Origin: Elmis aenea
Taxonomy: Eukaryota; Arthropoda; Insecta; Coleoptera; Elmidae
DNA: 64,000 nucleotides
NCBI GenBank assembly: GCA_947652605.1
Contig: OX393577.1
Span: forward strand, 35,095,466-35,159,465
Direction: 5' to 3'
Part shown: positions 25,860 through 37,203 of the stretch, in pieces
Numbering within the stretch: position 1 is the stretch's first letter
How the letters are laid out: every line of letters begins with the position of its first letter
Translations under genes and position numbers: made by a program
The notes under the pieces: model-generated
What the model saw: only the letters and a program-made list of their open reading frames with translations
The model's database searches: none
What the model was told of the DNA's origin: nothing

Positions 25860-26251
25860 ATACCATACTGTATTTTACTCTAATTTTATGTTTTAAATAT
25901 GTTCCCTGTTTAGAGGCTAATTAAAAGTCAAGTGTTAACATGAGTGTCTCACTTATTGTTATTATTATTGGAATCAGAACATAGACTTAAAATTGACAAA
26001 ACCAAATATTAATATGCAAACAGATTTCATATAAACAGTAAAAATTTCATTTAAACAGTAAAACAGTCAAAAATCTGACTTTCGTTTGTACGCTAGAACT
26101 ATTTTATTAATTAAAATATTGACATTTCTTAAAATTTTCTTTCCTGTTCAATTTTTGATTAGTCGTTCGATTTTGTTTTTGGACCTAAATATTTTTTATT
26201 AAGGCCGTCATTTTTAAATTTACGTAGTCGACTAGCACGTACAACATTTAA

Positions 26252-26638
26252 GGGTAGTTCACACGGTGACATTTAAAGTCGCGACTTTTAATGTCACTGT
26301 GTGAACGCCTAATGTCGCGACTTTAAAAGTCGCGACAGTGATATTGACAGTTCGGCATTTGACGTAAGCCTACCATATTTTTATATTTTGACATAACAGA
26401 CAAAAAATATACATTTGTTTGTCATCGATTTTCAATTTATCATGTACCCAATAGATGTTCCAACGATTTTAGAGCATTTTCAACAAATGGCAACTTCAAA
26501 ATAATTAGTTGCTCTACAACACTCGATGCTGCAATTACAAGAGCGGCCATTTTTATTTTGAAGTCGCGACTTTCAATTTGGGTAGTTCACAAGGTGACAT
26601 TTAAAGTCGCGACTTTAAATGTCACCGTGTGAACTACC
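26252..26638. mobile_element. Palindromic element with GTCGCGAC cluster, copy 1
   Basis: The ends GGGTAGTTCACACGGTGAC and GTCACCGTGTGAACTACC are inverted. Five copies of the palindromic octamer GTCGCGAC, mostly as AAAGTCGCGACTTT, sit near the two ends. A related copy in the opposite orientation is at 56443-56622 and shares GGTAGGCTTAC and GAACTGTCAATATC. No target duplication was found. Confidence 0.75.
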
Positions 26639-27654
26639 AATTATATTATAGAGGAAAATGATCTTGTATTTTGTTTTAAACCTGTTTCTGTACATTCAAT
26701 AATAAAAATATAGTACTAACTTTGGTAATAATGGTCCTATGTTGGTTTTTTTAAATTACAGGCTACATATTGAATTGTGCTTTTAAAAAAGTTGAAAAAA
26801 AAATTAAATGTGTAAGACAACCATAAAAAAGTAAAAATGGTTTCTTTACCACGTTATCTAGTAAAATGATGATTAAACTATTTAAAAATGAAATATGACC
26901 CGCTTAGGTATTAAGAAAATTAATTTTACATTAAATATTATAGAGGCATATGCAGGATAAAAAATGTAATATTATTATTCATAAATAAAAAAGCTGTAGG
27001 TAACTACAAGACGAACAGTCTGTTTTTCAGATTTTTTCAGTTTTTATGAAATAAGTTGCACATTAATTAGCGTAAAATTTTGCACCTTTGCTTAATTATT
27101 ACCTATGCCCTAGCTTTTATAATAAACAAGATCCCCATACTCGAACTCGAATTTTTATCAGTAAGTCAGTCTATTAGCCTCTTTGATCGCATTAATATTA
27201 AAGTCAGCATGGAAAAGTATAATATGAACATCTCAAATTTGTGTAAATTTTTTAATTTTGTATATAATTTAAAACCAGGTTAGAATGGAATCTAAACCTT
27301 TAGTTTTCTAATAAATTTTAACTTACCATTTATGTGTAAAAGGCATTCATTATTTTGAGAAAACAGTGAGTTGTATAGAGCTGCAGAGAAACAAATATAA
27401 AAACATACCATTTTAAAGTTAGATTAATTTGAACACTAACATTTTATACCTGATTAGTTTATAAATGCTGAATTTGTGTATGTTTTATTCCAGTGGCGGA
27501 TCCAGGGGGGTGGGTAAAAGGGGTAATTACCCCCCCTAAGACTAAGATATTTAAAAAAATTAAGTTTTACAAATAGGTATTTTATTTCCTGCGTTGCCGC
27601 TTTAGCTTATAACAAAGTCAAGTGAAGATAGATTTAAATTAATTTATAAATTCA

Positions 27655-28052
27655 ATGGTCATTTATTTAACCAAAGTATTTGAAAACGACGATCTAATAA
27701 AGTTAAACCTTAAATCTGAAGTCGATTTTTGGACATTAGAATGGCAAAAGAAATTCCAGTTAAATGAAAATGTACCTGATAGTGCTTTTGAAACGTATAA
27801 AAAATGTAACGCCGAAATATACCCCACTTTAAAAATCATTTTCCAAATTTTATACACTCTTTCTGTTAGTGTTGCCTTGGCAGAAAGGAGTTTTTCGGCT
27901 TTAAAAAAGTTAAAAGGGTGGTTACGATCTAATATGACAACAACGTTTAACGAGATTTATTTCATATTCATAAAGATATAGATGTCAACATAGACAATAC
28001 TATAATAAATACATTTGGAACCAAATGTAGAAAACTTAATTTTATTATATAA
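27655..28052 (+). pseudogene. hAT transposase, C-terminal dimerisation region
   Basis: A 108-residue open frame (27655-27981) carries the hallmark of the hAT C-terminal dimerisation domain. It has YPTLKIIFQILYTLSVSVALAERSF and then SALKKLKGWLRSNM, close to the 'LPVSTATAERSFSTLRRLKTWLRSTM' pattern seen in ZMYM1-like transposase genes of insects. After RSNMTT the frame shifts. The expected continuation (FHIHKDIDVNIDN...FGTKCRKLNF) is readable in another frame to the stop at 28050. The zinc-finger and most of the catalytic RNase H-like region are absent. It lies between the element's own terminal repeats, so it is the element's gene and not a host gene. It is inactive. Confidence 0.88.
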
Positions 28053-28159
28053 TTTTTAAAATATATTTACTATCGCTTATAATTAAATAAAGTCCTTTAT
28101 GTTTTAATAGAATTAGTTTTAGTTCAATGTTCAATGCACCATTGCCTAAATTAAAACTG

Positions 28160-28801
28160 TACAGGGTGGTGCAAATTCGAGAGGATTACATGGGTATCTC
28201 GCATAATAGTCAAGATAGAGAAACGGTTCAGTTACCAAAAATGTGTTTTTAGGATAAACTAAGAACCGTTTTCAAAAATATTCTATCGTTTCCGGTTTTC
28301 GAGTTATTAAAGAAAAACTGTTTTTTGTTATATTTATAATGTGTCATATCTCCCTTATTGTTTTAAATATCGAAAAACTTTATGAAGATTATTTTTAGAT
28401 ATTTTTATGTAGAGTTTGATAGTAATAAAAAAAAATTACGCTCGCCGCTAAAAAGTTGTGACACAAGCTCACCTTTTTTAAATGGAAGCTATAGTTGGCT
28501 ATGACCTATTTAAATTCCTTATTTTTTCGCTGTCCAAATATATAAGGGTTTATGTATTTATTTTCAATAATACGCAAGTTACGAAGTTTTTTAATATTTT
28601 TAAAGATGAGAAACAAAAAGTAGGCTGTAAAAACAAAAACAAAAAAAATAAGAAAAACCGGAATTGATGGAATATATTTGAGAACTGTTCTGAGTTTGCC
28701 CCAAAAACCTGCACATTTTTGGTAATTTCACCGTTTCTCTATCTTGACTATTTATTAAACGAGATACCTATGTAATCCCGTCGCATTTGGACCTTCCTGT
28801 A
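28160..28801. mobile_element. Foldback element, GGTCCAAATT family, copy 2
   Basis: It begins TACAGGGTGGTGCAAATTCG and ends GCATTTGGACCTTCCTGTA. It shares the TACATGGGTATCTCGC, GAAACGGTTCAGTTACC and AAAATGTG blocks with the copy at 12264-12901. It is inserted inside the hAT element, so it arrived later. The ORF at 28482-28667 is internal and not a gene. Confidence 0.8.
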
Positions 28802-29377
28802 TATTACAAAAATAGTCATATTTATTCTAAACTTCCGTATAGGTACTTTTAGCTATTGGCCTGTTTTTCATTTGAAAAATTGATAATTACAATTATTAAA
28901 GGGCGAAGCAAAACAATTGCTGATTAAAGTTGAGAGAAAAAAAAAACAGCGGAGGCCAATTAGCAAGGGCCTACTGAAAGTTTTAATTACCCCCCCTAAG
29001 ATGGAGGGCTGGATCCGCCCTTGTTTTATTCACTTATTATTTACTTGCCTATTTACTTTTTCACTTTTTCTGGTCGATGAGCAAATTTTATCTACCATGT
29101 TCGGTACGTTTAGACCATCCCACCACCAAATTTTTATGTTTCATACTGCACGTTTGCCGCTTTGCATTAAATATTTATTCAATAGTTCAATGTACTTTTG
29201 TGTTTTTTAGTTCATTTTTCAGTTTAATGTTTCTTATTACAATACGCAACCTTATCCCGTTTGGTTTCTTTCAAGTAAAGAAACTTTTCCACTCTTATAA
29301 AGTTAAATGATATATGTAAACAATTCTTAATGAGCGCATTATGTGTATTAATTGGATTATTTATTGGAAGAATATAT

Positions 29378-29936
29378 CTGTGGTCAGCGGGAAAAAGCAC
29401 TTAAGTCAAAAAGTGCAATTTTTCAGGAGCAACGTTTTTTTATTTTACTGATTATCATGTGAGTTTAAATTTTACTTGTATGGTATATTTTACTTAAAAT
29501 TAAGTATTAAATTATCACAATATGTCAACATGATGAAATTTTGTAATAAACAGTAAATGCTTGACTTAAACTGGCATGAAATAAGAATGACTTAAGTAGT
29601 TTTTCACAAATGTTAACAAATGGATATTTTCAGTTTATTCGTTTATTCTTAAAAAATACATTTTTTATGTAGATTTCAAAAAAAATTTATGGAGCAAATA
29701 TAAATACTCATTTTTAAACATAACTTTTATTATCTTTGGATTATACACAAAATTTCATTGCAATGGAAAAATATTATTAATAAAAATACGTGAAATGGAA
29801 CTAACATTATAAACAGGAAACACAAGTGCCGAAATTGCAAATTACCAGTATAAGAACATAACAATATGAATGGTATAAGGTTAATAATTAAAAAATTGCA
29901 TTTTTTGACTTAAGTGCTTTTTTCCGCCGACCACAG
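29378..29936. mobile_element. Short DNA transposon, CTGTGGTC ends
   Basis: CTGTGGTCAGCGGGAAAAAG at the left is matched by CTTTTTTCCGCCGACCACAG at the right. The match continues through GCACTTAAGTCAAAAA for about 45 bp. ATAT flanks both sides and may be the target site, but as a palindrome it does not discriminate. The interior is AT-rich and non-coding. Confidence 0.8.
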
Positions 29937-32901
29937 ATATTAAGGTTGAAATAATTGAGCGAACATTTCTTGTTTGCTTTATTTTCATTATTTATTATTC
30001 CCAAATCTCGAAACAGTCCAATGTTACAAAATTGTACTGATACGTTTTTCATTTTACTATTACACTTGAATATTTACGAGCCCATATAAAAATATTGTTG
30101 TCTGGCCAACTAAATTATTTATATTAAATAAACATTTAAATTATTCAAGCCAATTTGATTAAATTTTAACACCATTATTTCCGCATGCAGTAATTCGATC
30201 AATCATGTGCCGTGCAATTAACTGACCCATTTTGTAATATTTCCTACCAATAAAACCACTAACAAAATTACTGGAAGTGTTCTTGCCACAGCTTTTACTA
30301 AAACCCTATTTGTCCTTTGGTCGTTCCGCAGGTCCCGTTAATGGACGGCCAATGTTCTTTTGATAGCGTACGTTATTTCAATTTACAGTTCTATAGAACT
30401 TATCGATTAATTTAAAAAGCTTTAATATTACTATTAGGGACCACGGCGGTTGCTTTGTACCACTAAGAAGGTACGGATGTAAGTACTAAAAAAGTTTGAA
30501 AAAATAATGGTCACTGGAAGTCCGATTTTAATCAATTCAATGCAAATACGGTCCAACAAAAATTATTTATTAAATAAGAAACCGCCTTAGACATGTTGCA
30601 TGCATATTAAGTACTCACAAAACGACGCTTATTAATATGTTCATATACAAACATCCACAAGAATTAATTAGTTAAAATAGTCATACCAAGTAAGAGTCGG
30701 AACTGCAATTTGAATTTGACGTTTTTAAAAGTGTTCAATTAAAATAATTACAAATGATGATGTAAGTGCCTGTTGGAAAATTATCTTTTTTATTTTCATT
30801 AAATTTATAGTTTTGTTTTTGGTGTATAACAATTTAATAAGAACTAATAAATACTTTTTCGTGTATGCTATTTTTTAATAACATTGTACACATACTTTTA
30901 AAAATATAATTTTCATTTCTTTCGTAAAATTAAAGAAAAACAGTAAAATACAATTCAGTATCTCTTAAACGCTTCTATTTATGGAATTTACAAAGACAGA
31001 TTTAATTTTAATATTTTTTGTAGTTCAAAGCTCTAGCATTTTAAATTTTAAAAAAATGCTGCCTATTTTTCTCACCTTGTCACCCTATGTACATAATGAT
31101 TTTAATTCAGACAGGACCTTTGTGATCTCGCTTATTATTAGAGAAAGACACTTATTTGCAAACGTTTTATTTTGTATTCAGTTACCTTTTTTTATTAAAA
31201 AAATTATTATAAAAATTACAAATTAGACAATGTCTTTACCAAAGTAATTTTATGTCATTTCAAGAGTATCTTAATTCTATCAAAACAATTTATTTTACAA
31301 TGTACTGTAAATAATGTAATCAAAAGAAACATTTTAAAAAATAGTAACAAAAAGTCTAACCAACTTACTAATCAATAACAAGTTTATGTCAGAAAAACAA
31401 ATCGAATCTATTTAGCAAAAATGCGATCCGTTCAGATCATAAATTATAATAAAATAAGAAATGTTTGCTTAATTAAAATAACAATTTAGTTAAAAAAATG
31501 CCTTCAAAAAAATTTACGTCAATTTATCAGAATTTTATGGAAACTGTTTCAGATATAATAATCATCTGTTCCGATATTGCTAATCCACATGAATTTAGCA
31601 ACTTTGCAAAATAGAACTTTATTGTCCATCTCTAACTTAAATGCAACTGGTAAAGAGACGAGTGTTTGAAACTGGTTTTGCATTTACACAATAAAATATT
31701 CTAAAATAATAAATTTAGTTAGGTCTATTTATATCAATACTTACAATAAATTTTAAAAATGCAATGAAGGATGACAAAAAAAATGACACATTCAAAATTA
31801 ATTTCTAGTGTTTGACTGTTTTTTATTTAAACTATGTTTGCTCACGTTTTGACGCAAGAATTGGGGCAACAATTTTAATTTCAAATTTAATTTTACAAAT
31901 AAACATCTGTCACAGTCTTCTATTACGCACTCATATTAAATTTGTAATATAATGTTCTATTTACCAAGTAACAAAAACTTTTCTTTTCTTACAAAAAATA
32001 TCGGTAACTTACTCACAAAAAAATGATTTATTGACTTTGTATGCAAATATTATATTCGATATCACTAAACTCACGTAAACCTTATTTAAATAACACCGGA
32101 ACCAAATTCCATGGTTTGTTTAAGATGTCGTGTGGATTACAAAAGAATTTGAATTTATTGGATCTTGCTTTGTTAGTAGGCTCCCTTTATTAAATTTAAG
32201 GTAAAAACTAAAAATATTTATCTTTACTTAAAATTTAGTAGTTTTGGGTCAGTTGGAATCATTTATTTTTAATTTTTTACATGTAATATTGTTTCAAATG
32301 CGAGTGCTTCAACCACACACACGCACTTGGGTAAACCCAAAAAATGCATTGAAAATATAAGAATAAAAAACTCGAGATAATTTATCTATGGACACATAAG
32401 CCGCTCCGCTTTTTTTTTACACAGATTATATTTTCTTTATCAGAGTAAACAAAATTTGTCAAATAAGTTTAGTTGTTTCTAGCCCAAAGTTATGATGCAT
32501 TACATTAATCATTAGTTTGTAAAATACTGTATACCCTCTTGGATAAAAAACATATTCTAAATATTTAGGATAAATAGCGTTAAGCTAAATTAACTTGATA
32601 AAGCAGTTTTAAAATATTTTACATTCTTTCCACCATTCAAGAAGGCGCAAAACTAAGTCAAAATATGAAATAAAAAATATAAAGAGCAGCTTAAATACAA
32701 TGTGGTACCCAGAAGTAGTAGGTTACTATAATTTTTGTGAGGAAAACTTAACATGATATTTAGACACAAATAACACAAATACAGATTAAGTTAATTGCGA
32801 GAACTGCAACATAAGAATCAGGTCCCATGGAGTGATTTGATTCTAGCTAAGTTTAAAAATGAGGATTTTTATATGATCTTCTGTACCGATTGACATCTTC
32901 A
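29937..32901. other. AT-rich sequence, no supported gene
   Basis: A less AT-rich island near 30180-30410 (GCATGCAGTAATTCGATC, then TTCCGCAGGTCCCG) could be a regulatory or conserved stretch, but no frame supports an exon. The frame at 30981-31226 has only hydrophobic low-complexity composition. The rest shows nothing. Confidence 0.4.
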
Positions 32902-32905
32902 TTAA

Positions 32906-33485
32906 CCCTAGAAGCCCAATCTACGTCATTTTGACGTACACTCCATCACATATTCGCATGCTTGCTTAGATCGCCGTGACCATCCGAGCCAACTAGGTAC
33001 ATGCCCAGAGCTAACAGGAGACAGCAGTCTCGCTTTGATAAGTGCCGCCATTTTGTTGTTATCGCAATGTTCACGTCGTTATGACGTATGTTTGGGCTTT
33101 GTTAACTTTTGCACTTTTCGAATTTTCTGAATTATATTTGACTTAAGTGATTTATGTTTGATAAGAGTTGATTAGTTTTTCATAAAAAAATATAAATAGT
33201 TGATTTTTGTAAACAATTTGTAGTATATAAGAAAAAATTACAAGGATCTCAGTTTTCGTGCCATTTTTTGTATGTTTAATTAAAGTGAACATTTCAGAGT
33301 TTAAATCAACAATATTTTTTCTAAATTTCTGTTTTTTTATTTACGTAGAAAGTATTTCACATAAACCATACAAAAAACTAGTATTTGCAGTAAAGTTTAT
33401 TTAGATAGAGCTCTTTTATAATTGTACGTCGTTTTGACGTATGATTGGGCTTTATAGCCTCAAAAATATGATTGGGCTTCTAGGG
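32906..33485. mobile_element. piggyBac-like non-autonomous element
   Basis: TTAA at 32902-32905 and at 33486-33489 flanks perfect 16-bp inverted termini, CCCTAGAAGCCCAATC and GATTGGGCTTCTAGGG. TTAA duplication with CCC-starting termini is the signature of piggyBac elements. Near both ends the split palindrome TACGTC(5 nt)GACGTA recurs beside GGGCTT, three times in all. There is no coding sequence. Confidence 0.9.
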
Positions 33486-33930
33486 TTAAAGCTGTTTCTT
33501 TGTTTTCGATTTCTTTAGGAAAGGTGTCACCGTCATTATTGTTTCTTAAAGTTTTGAAAACTCCACTAACTAACCTAAATCATTTATAGAGTAGACAGTA
33601 GATCAAATGAGGGAGATATTGTTACAAGTCGTTAAATGTTCTTGCCGTTCCCTTCAAATGTCATACGGTAGTTTTTAAAACAACTACATGAAAGCAAAAA
33701 TTGCATATTACAATATTGATATGCTGTAAAAAAAAATTAGGTAATTGTAAAATATTAACTACCAAAAATTCATCTAGCTTTATTTAAGTTAAAAACAAAA
33801 AATATCTGATTTCATATGAAACGAAGGTCCAATCACGATTCACGATCCAAAAGACACTAAAGTTGATGAATAAAGATTTATCATAAACGGATGGAGCAGA
33901 CTATACTTACCGTATTTCTTTGATTCTAAA

Positions 33931-34310
33931 GGGGTGTCTAGACCAAGCGCGTCTGATTTGGACGGAAAACTGTATACATTTTACGTCCAAATCAGACGAG
34001 AATAAACGTTTTGCGCTGTTCGGCGCGGCTCGGCGCGCTTGGTCTGGACGCTAGGGGTGGGCGATATCCAAATTTCGAAATCGAATATCGATATCGAAAT
34101 TATATCGATATATCGGAATATCGATATATCGACATATCGAGATAAAAGCGGCGCGAAGCTAAAAAAGTCGGTAAAAAAGTGAAAAAAGAGACTAAAAAAA
34201 AGCTTCTCGCCCTTAAAATATCGATGTATCGGAATATCGATATATCGATAACAAAATTATATCGATATTTATCGATATTTCGATATATCGCCCACCCCTA
34301 CTAGACGCCA
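33931..34310. mobile_element. Palindromic element interrupted by a hAT element
   Basis: GGGGTGTCTAGACCAAGCGCG on the left pairs with CGCGCTTGGTCTGGACGCC on the right once the 249-bp hAT element and its duplicated octamer are removed. An inner pair GTCTGATTTGGACG / CGTCCAAATCAGACG sits close to the left end. Its own target duplication is unclear. Confidence 0.65.
34052..34300. mobile_element. Short hAT element rich in ATCGATAT
   Basis: TAGGGGTGGGCGATAT and ATATCGCCCACCCCTA are perfect inverted termini. The flanking octamers CTGGACGC (34044-34051) and CTAGACGC (34301-34308) differ at one base. Both halves are filled with ATATCGATAT-type repeats. It is non-coding. Confidence 0.88.
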
Positions 34311-34466
34311 TCGATTGTAATGCGTACCTTAATTTCTGTACTTTGATTCTAACAAAAAAGAAAAACGGTAAATACATCTTACAAGTATTTTTATTAAAAA
34401 AGAATTACATTTATTAGCAACAGCGGCATCTATTTATCAGCTGGTGTGTGATTTATCCTTGTGATA

Positions 34467-34612
34467 CTCTTGGCAACATATTTATGTGCAATAATGGATA
34501 AAAATGAACCAAAAACAGTAACTTAATTTCTTTCTTTTTCTTTTTACTTTTAAAGGTACAACCAAAACTTCCTAGTTGTCGCGAGTAAACTGTCCCCCTA
34601 TATGTGGTGCCG
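34467..34612. repeat. Left direct repeat flanking the LINE 3' end
   Basis: About 145 bp, including AACATATTTATGTGCAATAA, AATGAACCAAAAACA, CCTAGTTGTCG and TATATGTGGTGCCG, recurs at 35311-35453 in the same order. The retrotransposon fragment lies exactly between the two copies. Confidence 0.85.
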
Positions 34613-35310
34613 ACAAAAGCTCTTGGCTCCTCGGAAGTAAGCTAAGGACTTGTTCTGAACTGCATACGGGCACTCAACGTGCTAGGAAGCAGGAATAATG
34701 CTAAACTGGTATGGTGCCCATGGCACACTAATATACCAGGGAACGAGAAGGCAGATCGCCTAGCCAAAAGCGAGAAACCTTTCTTCGTACCAGAACCCGC
34801 AGAACCTATGGAGCAGCCAAGCGGTGTCTTAATCACATTTTAATACAAGGCCATAATGCTCGTTGGAAAAAAGTTGCAGGACAAGCCCATTGTAAGGCTA
34901 TTTTGTCAATGGTCTCTAAAGAAAAGACAAAAGAAATGCTCAGGATGAGCAGAGCAAACATCAGAGCAGCCACAGGACTCGTCACAGGACACTGTGGGCT
35001 AAACAAACACTTTTACATAATAGGTCTCTCAGAGACCGATATATGCAGAGGATGTGGTAAAGGAGAAGAAACTCCTCTTCACGTAATATGCCAGTGTGAA
35101 GGATTCACACCCTATCGGCGTAGACTTCTAGGGATGGAAAAAGCCAACCAAGAAAGCAAAACACCCTTAAAGAAAATCCTGGAGTTTTTCAAAAACGCAG
35201 GATTTCTTTAAGGGGCTATCACCAGAGGGTACAATAGACCAATAGGTCGCAGTACAGGAACCCGAAAGGTGACCACCTCCGCGGAAATAATAATAATAAT
35301 AATAATAAAT
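34613..35310 (+). mobile_element. 5'-truncated LINE: RNase H and C-terminal zinc motif
   Basis: At 34614-34800 one frame reads KALGSSEVS, then NVLGSRNNAKLVW and HTNIPGNEKADRLAK, the C-terminal half of a LINE-encoded RNase H. A stop and frameshift follow. The open frame 34903-35211 then gives RANIRAATGLVTGHCGLNKH, GLSETDICRGCGKGEETPLH and VICQC, the CCHC-like C-terminal motif of non-LTR retrotransposon ORF2, ending at TAA 35209. A (TAA)n-type tail at 35285-35310 closes it. RNase H together with a TAA-repeat tail is typical of I-clade elements. The reverse transcriptase and endonuclease parts are missing, so this is a dead-on-arrival 5'-truncated insertion. Confidence 0.88.
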
Positions 35311-35453
35311 TCTTTTTACAACATATTTACGTGCAATAATGGATAAAAATGAACCAAAAACAATAACTTAGTTTCTTTCTTCTTCTTCTTACTTTTGAAA
35401 ATACAACCAAAACTCCTAGTTGTCGTGAATAAACTGCCCTATATGTGGTGCCG
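35311..35453. repeat. Right direct repeat flanking the LINE 3' end
   Basis: Second copy of the repeat at 34467-34612, beginning directly after the TAA-repeat tail and ending TATATGTGGTGCCG. The two copies differ at scattered positions, so the duplication is not recent. Confidence 0.85.
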
Positions 35454-35506
35454 TGTAAAACGCGCGGTGAAATTTGAAAAAAAAAACCTGCGATTCTACG
35501 AATGTA

Positions 35507-35648
35507 ATGGTGCCTGTACACCTGAGAGTAAAGTACTCTCGAGAGTAGCGTCGCCAAGGATACAGCCAATCGCGAGTTACTCTCAGGGGCTGTATCCTTG
35601 GCGACGCTACTCTCGAGAGTACTTTACTCTCAGGTGTACAGGCACCAT
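35507..35648. repeat. Perfect hairpin, copy 1
   Basis: Two 61-bp arms (35507-35567 and 35588-35648) are exact reverse complements, starting ATGGTGCCTGTACACC and ending GGTGTACAGGCACCAT. The loop has 20 bases. The loop's TTACTCTCAGG partly repeats the arm sequence CCTGAGAGTAA in reverse. A sister copy is at 38884-39021. The overlapping ORFs on both strands are by-products. Confidence 0.92.
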
Positions 35649-36358
35649 AGTACTCCCACTTATATGAGAAAGAAGTACGTCTTAGAATCGAATAAATGCT
35701 GTAGTTTAGTCACATAGATACATTTGTACAAAATATTCTGAAATATATTTTGGGTAATTTTCAGTTAATCAATAACAGCAATAATCACAAGCAGACCTCG
35801 CTGTGAATCAGAATCAAACAACGCACAAGTGCCGCTCAGTTGGTTAATTACAGTTTAAATATAGAAATCTCTGTACGTGACAGTTAAACGAGTTTATTTC
35901 ATATTAAATCTAAGTATATACAGAGCCGCTTTCTACTGTTTAATTTTAAAACAACTTTTGATTTTGTTTATACTTTATAACAATGCAGATTTAAAAGTTT
36001 GATTGGCTTATTTTACATTTACCAGCAGGTAAATAAAGATAAAAAAATGTTTATTGATGTGCGGTAAACATAAATCAAAAATTACAAACATAAGGTTACT
36101 TTTTTATGTTCATATTAAAATCAACGACGTTATTACACGTTCATTTGTTGCTTTGTCGCGCATAACCCCATATAATCTACACTTTAACAAGCCCCAATAA
36201 AAACGAATGTATCGTGTATCGACTGCAAAGAAAAGGATTAGAGTTTAATATTATATACTCGTATGTAGTTTAAAGTATTAATTGCTATAAGATACCTGTA
36301 ATAAAATTGACAAATGTTTTGTGCTTTTAATGAAACGATTAGAAACTCTGGATAAAAT
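35649..36358. other. AT-rich sequence, no feature seen
   Basis: No repeat structure, exon or RNA gene was recognised between the hairpin and the small ORF that follows. Confidence 0.45.
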
Positions 36359-36505
36359 ATGAATCGCGAAGGTCATAAGAAGAAAAATAGTGGCGCCGGA
36401 AAAACTCGTATCGGCCTTAAAATACCTGCAAACAGTGGAATCAAACAAAGTTTTGTAGCTCCATGTAAACGCAAAGGAATTGAAAACATATTGTCTACTT
36501 TATAG
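36359..36505 (+). CDS. Unidentified 48-residue ORF, possible exon
   Basis: ATG at 36359 (an in-frame TAA lies just upstream) opens 48 codons to TAG at 36503. The peptide starts MNREGHKKKNSGAGKTRIGL and is basic, with a central SFVAPCKRKG. Codon use is mixed and not the A/T-biased pattern of chance frames here, and it overlaps no recognised repeat. I do not recognise the product. It could be a small protein, the first coding exon of a gene running to the candidate exons at 39.4-40.0 kb, or chance. The sequence after the frame, TTATAG|GTTTGA, would be a poor splice donor. There are no domain, membrane or signal features. Confidence 0.3.
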   Translation: MNREGHKKKNSGAGKTRIGLKIPANSGIKQSFVAPCKRKGIENILSTL

Positions 36506-37203
36506 GTTTGAGGCACTTTAAAATTTATAACCACGTCTCGATTTCGTTCGTCACATTTTTGTTATAAAGTGTTATAATCACGATTTTAGCGGTTAATTGC
36601 TGGTACAACAAACATTCAACGTTATTTTTAAATGTTATTATTTAAGAAATGTTACCCGATAGTAGCTATCCCAGTGGGGAAAATTATCGCTTAACAAAAA
36701 AAAATTAAATTGTGGGAAAAACTATGGGCTATGCTACGTTATTATGATTATATGTAAGTAAAATTTTATGTTAGATGGAATAAAGCGGAAAAAGCGTCTA
36801 ATGGAAAGGAAAATTTAAACTGACAAAATGTTCTGAGTCGTCAAAAACAATATTGTTTTTAGTAGTGGTTAGCGGGTCCTGATGTCAGTTTGACAGACGC
36901 CGTCATTTATTTTCTTTATCAAATGCAAAAATTGTACCGAACTGTTCAGATATATACAATGTTATTTTTTGTTCATATATATTAGGACTCAATTTACGGA
37001 CACTTCACTTTTGCGCCTTAGGGTAAAAACACAACGGAGCTGTGATACTAGAGCATAGCATCGAGTATAGAGAAAAGCATAGCGCTCGCTGATTATTGTG
37101 CACAAGCTATCCTCTACTATTCCAGCAATTATGTTCAGCTTGACTGTGCACATTCATCAGCGAGCGCTATGCTTTTCTCTATACTCCATGCTATGCTCTA
37201 GTA

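Larger units (their letters stand above)
27491..29023. mobile_element. hAT element with transposase fragment and nested foldback
   Basis: It begins CAGTGGCGGATCCAG and ends CTGGATCCGCCCTTG, an inverted pair, with GGGGTAATTACCCCCC near the left end and AATTACCCCCC near the right. The identical octamer TTTTATTC flanks it (27483-27490 and 29024-29031). The left part keeps the C-terminal part of a hAT transposase. The right part is occupied by the foldback at 28160-28801. The element is a deleted and later interrupted derivative of an autonomous copy. Confidence 0.95.

Noticed and set aside
29077..29310. Two ORFs just outside the hAT right end
   Set aside because: Low-complexity hydrophobic residues from T-rich sequence; no domain or conserved start.
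35327..35667. Opposing ORFs over the hairpin
   Set aside because: They cover the LINE-flanking repeat and a perfect palindrome; no independent coding signal.
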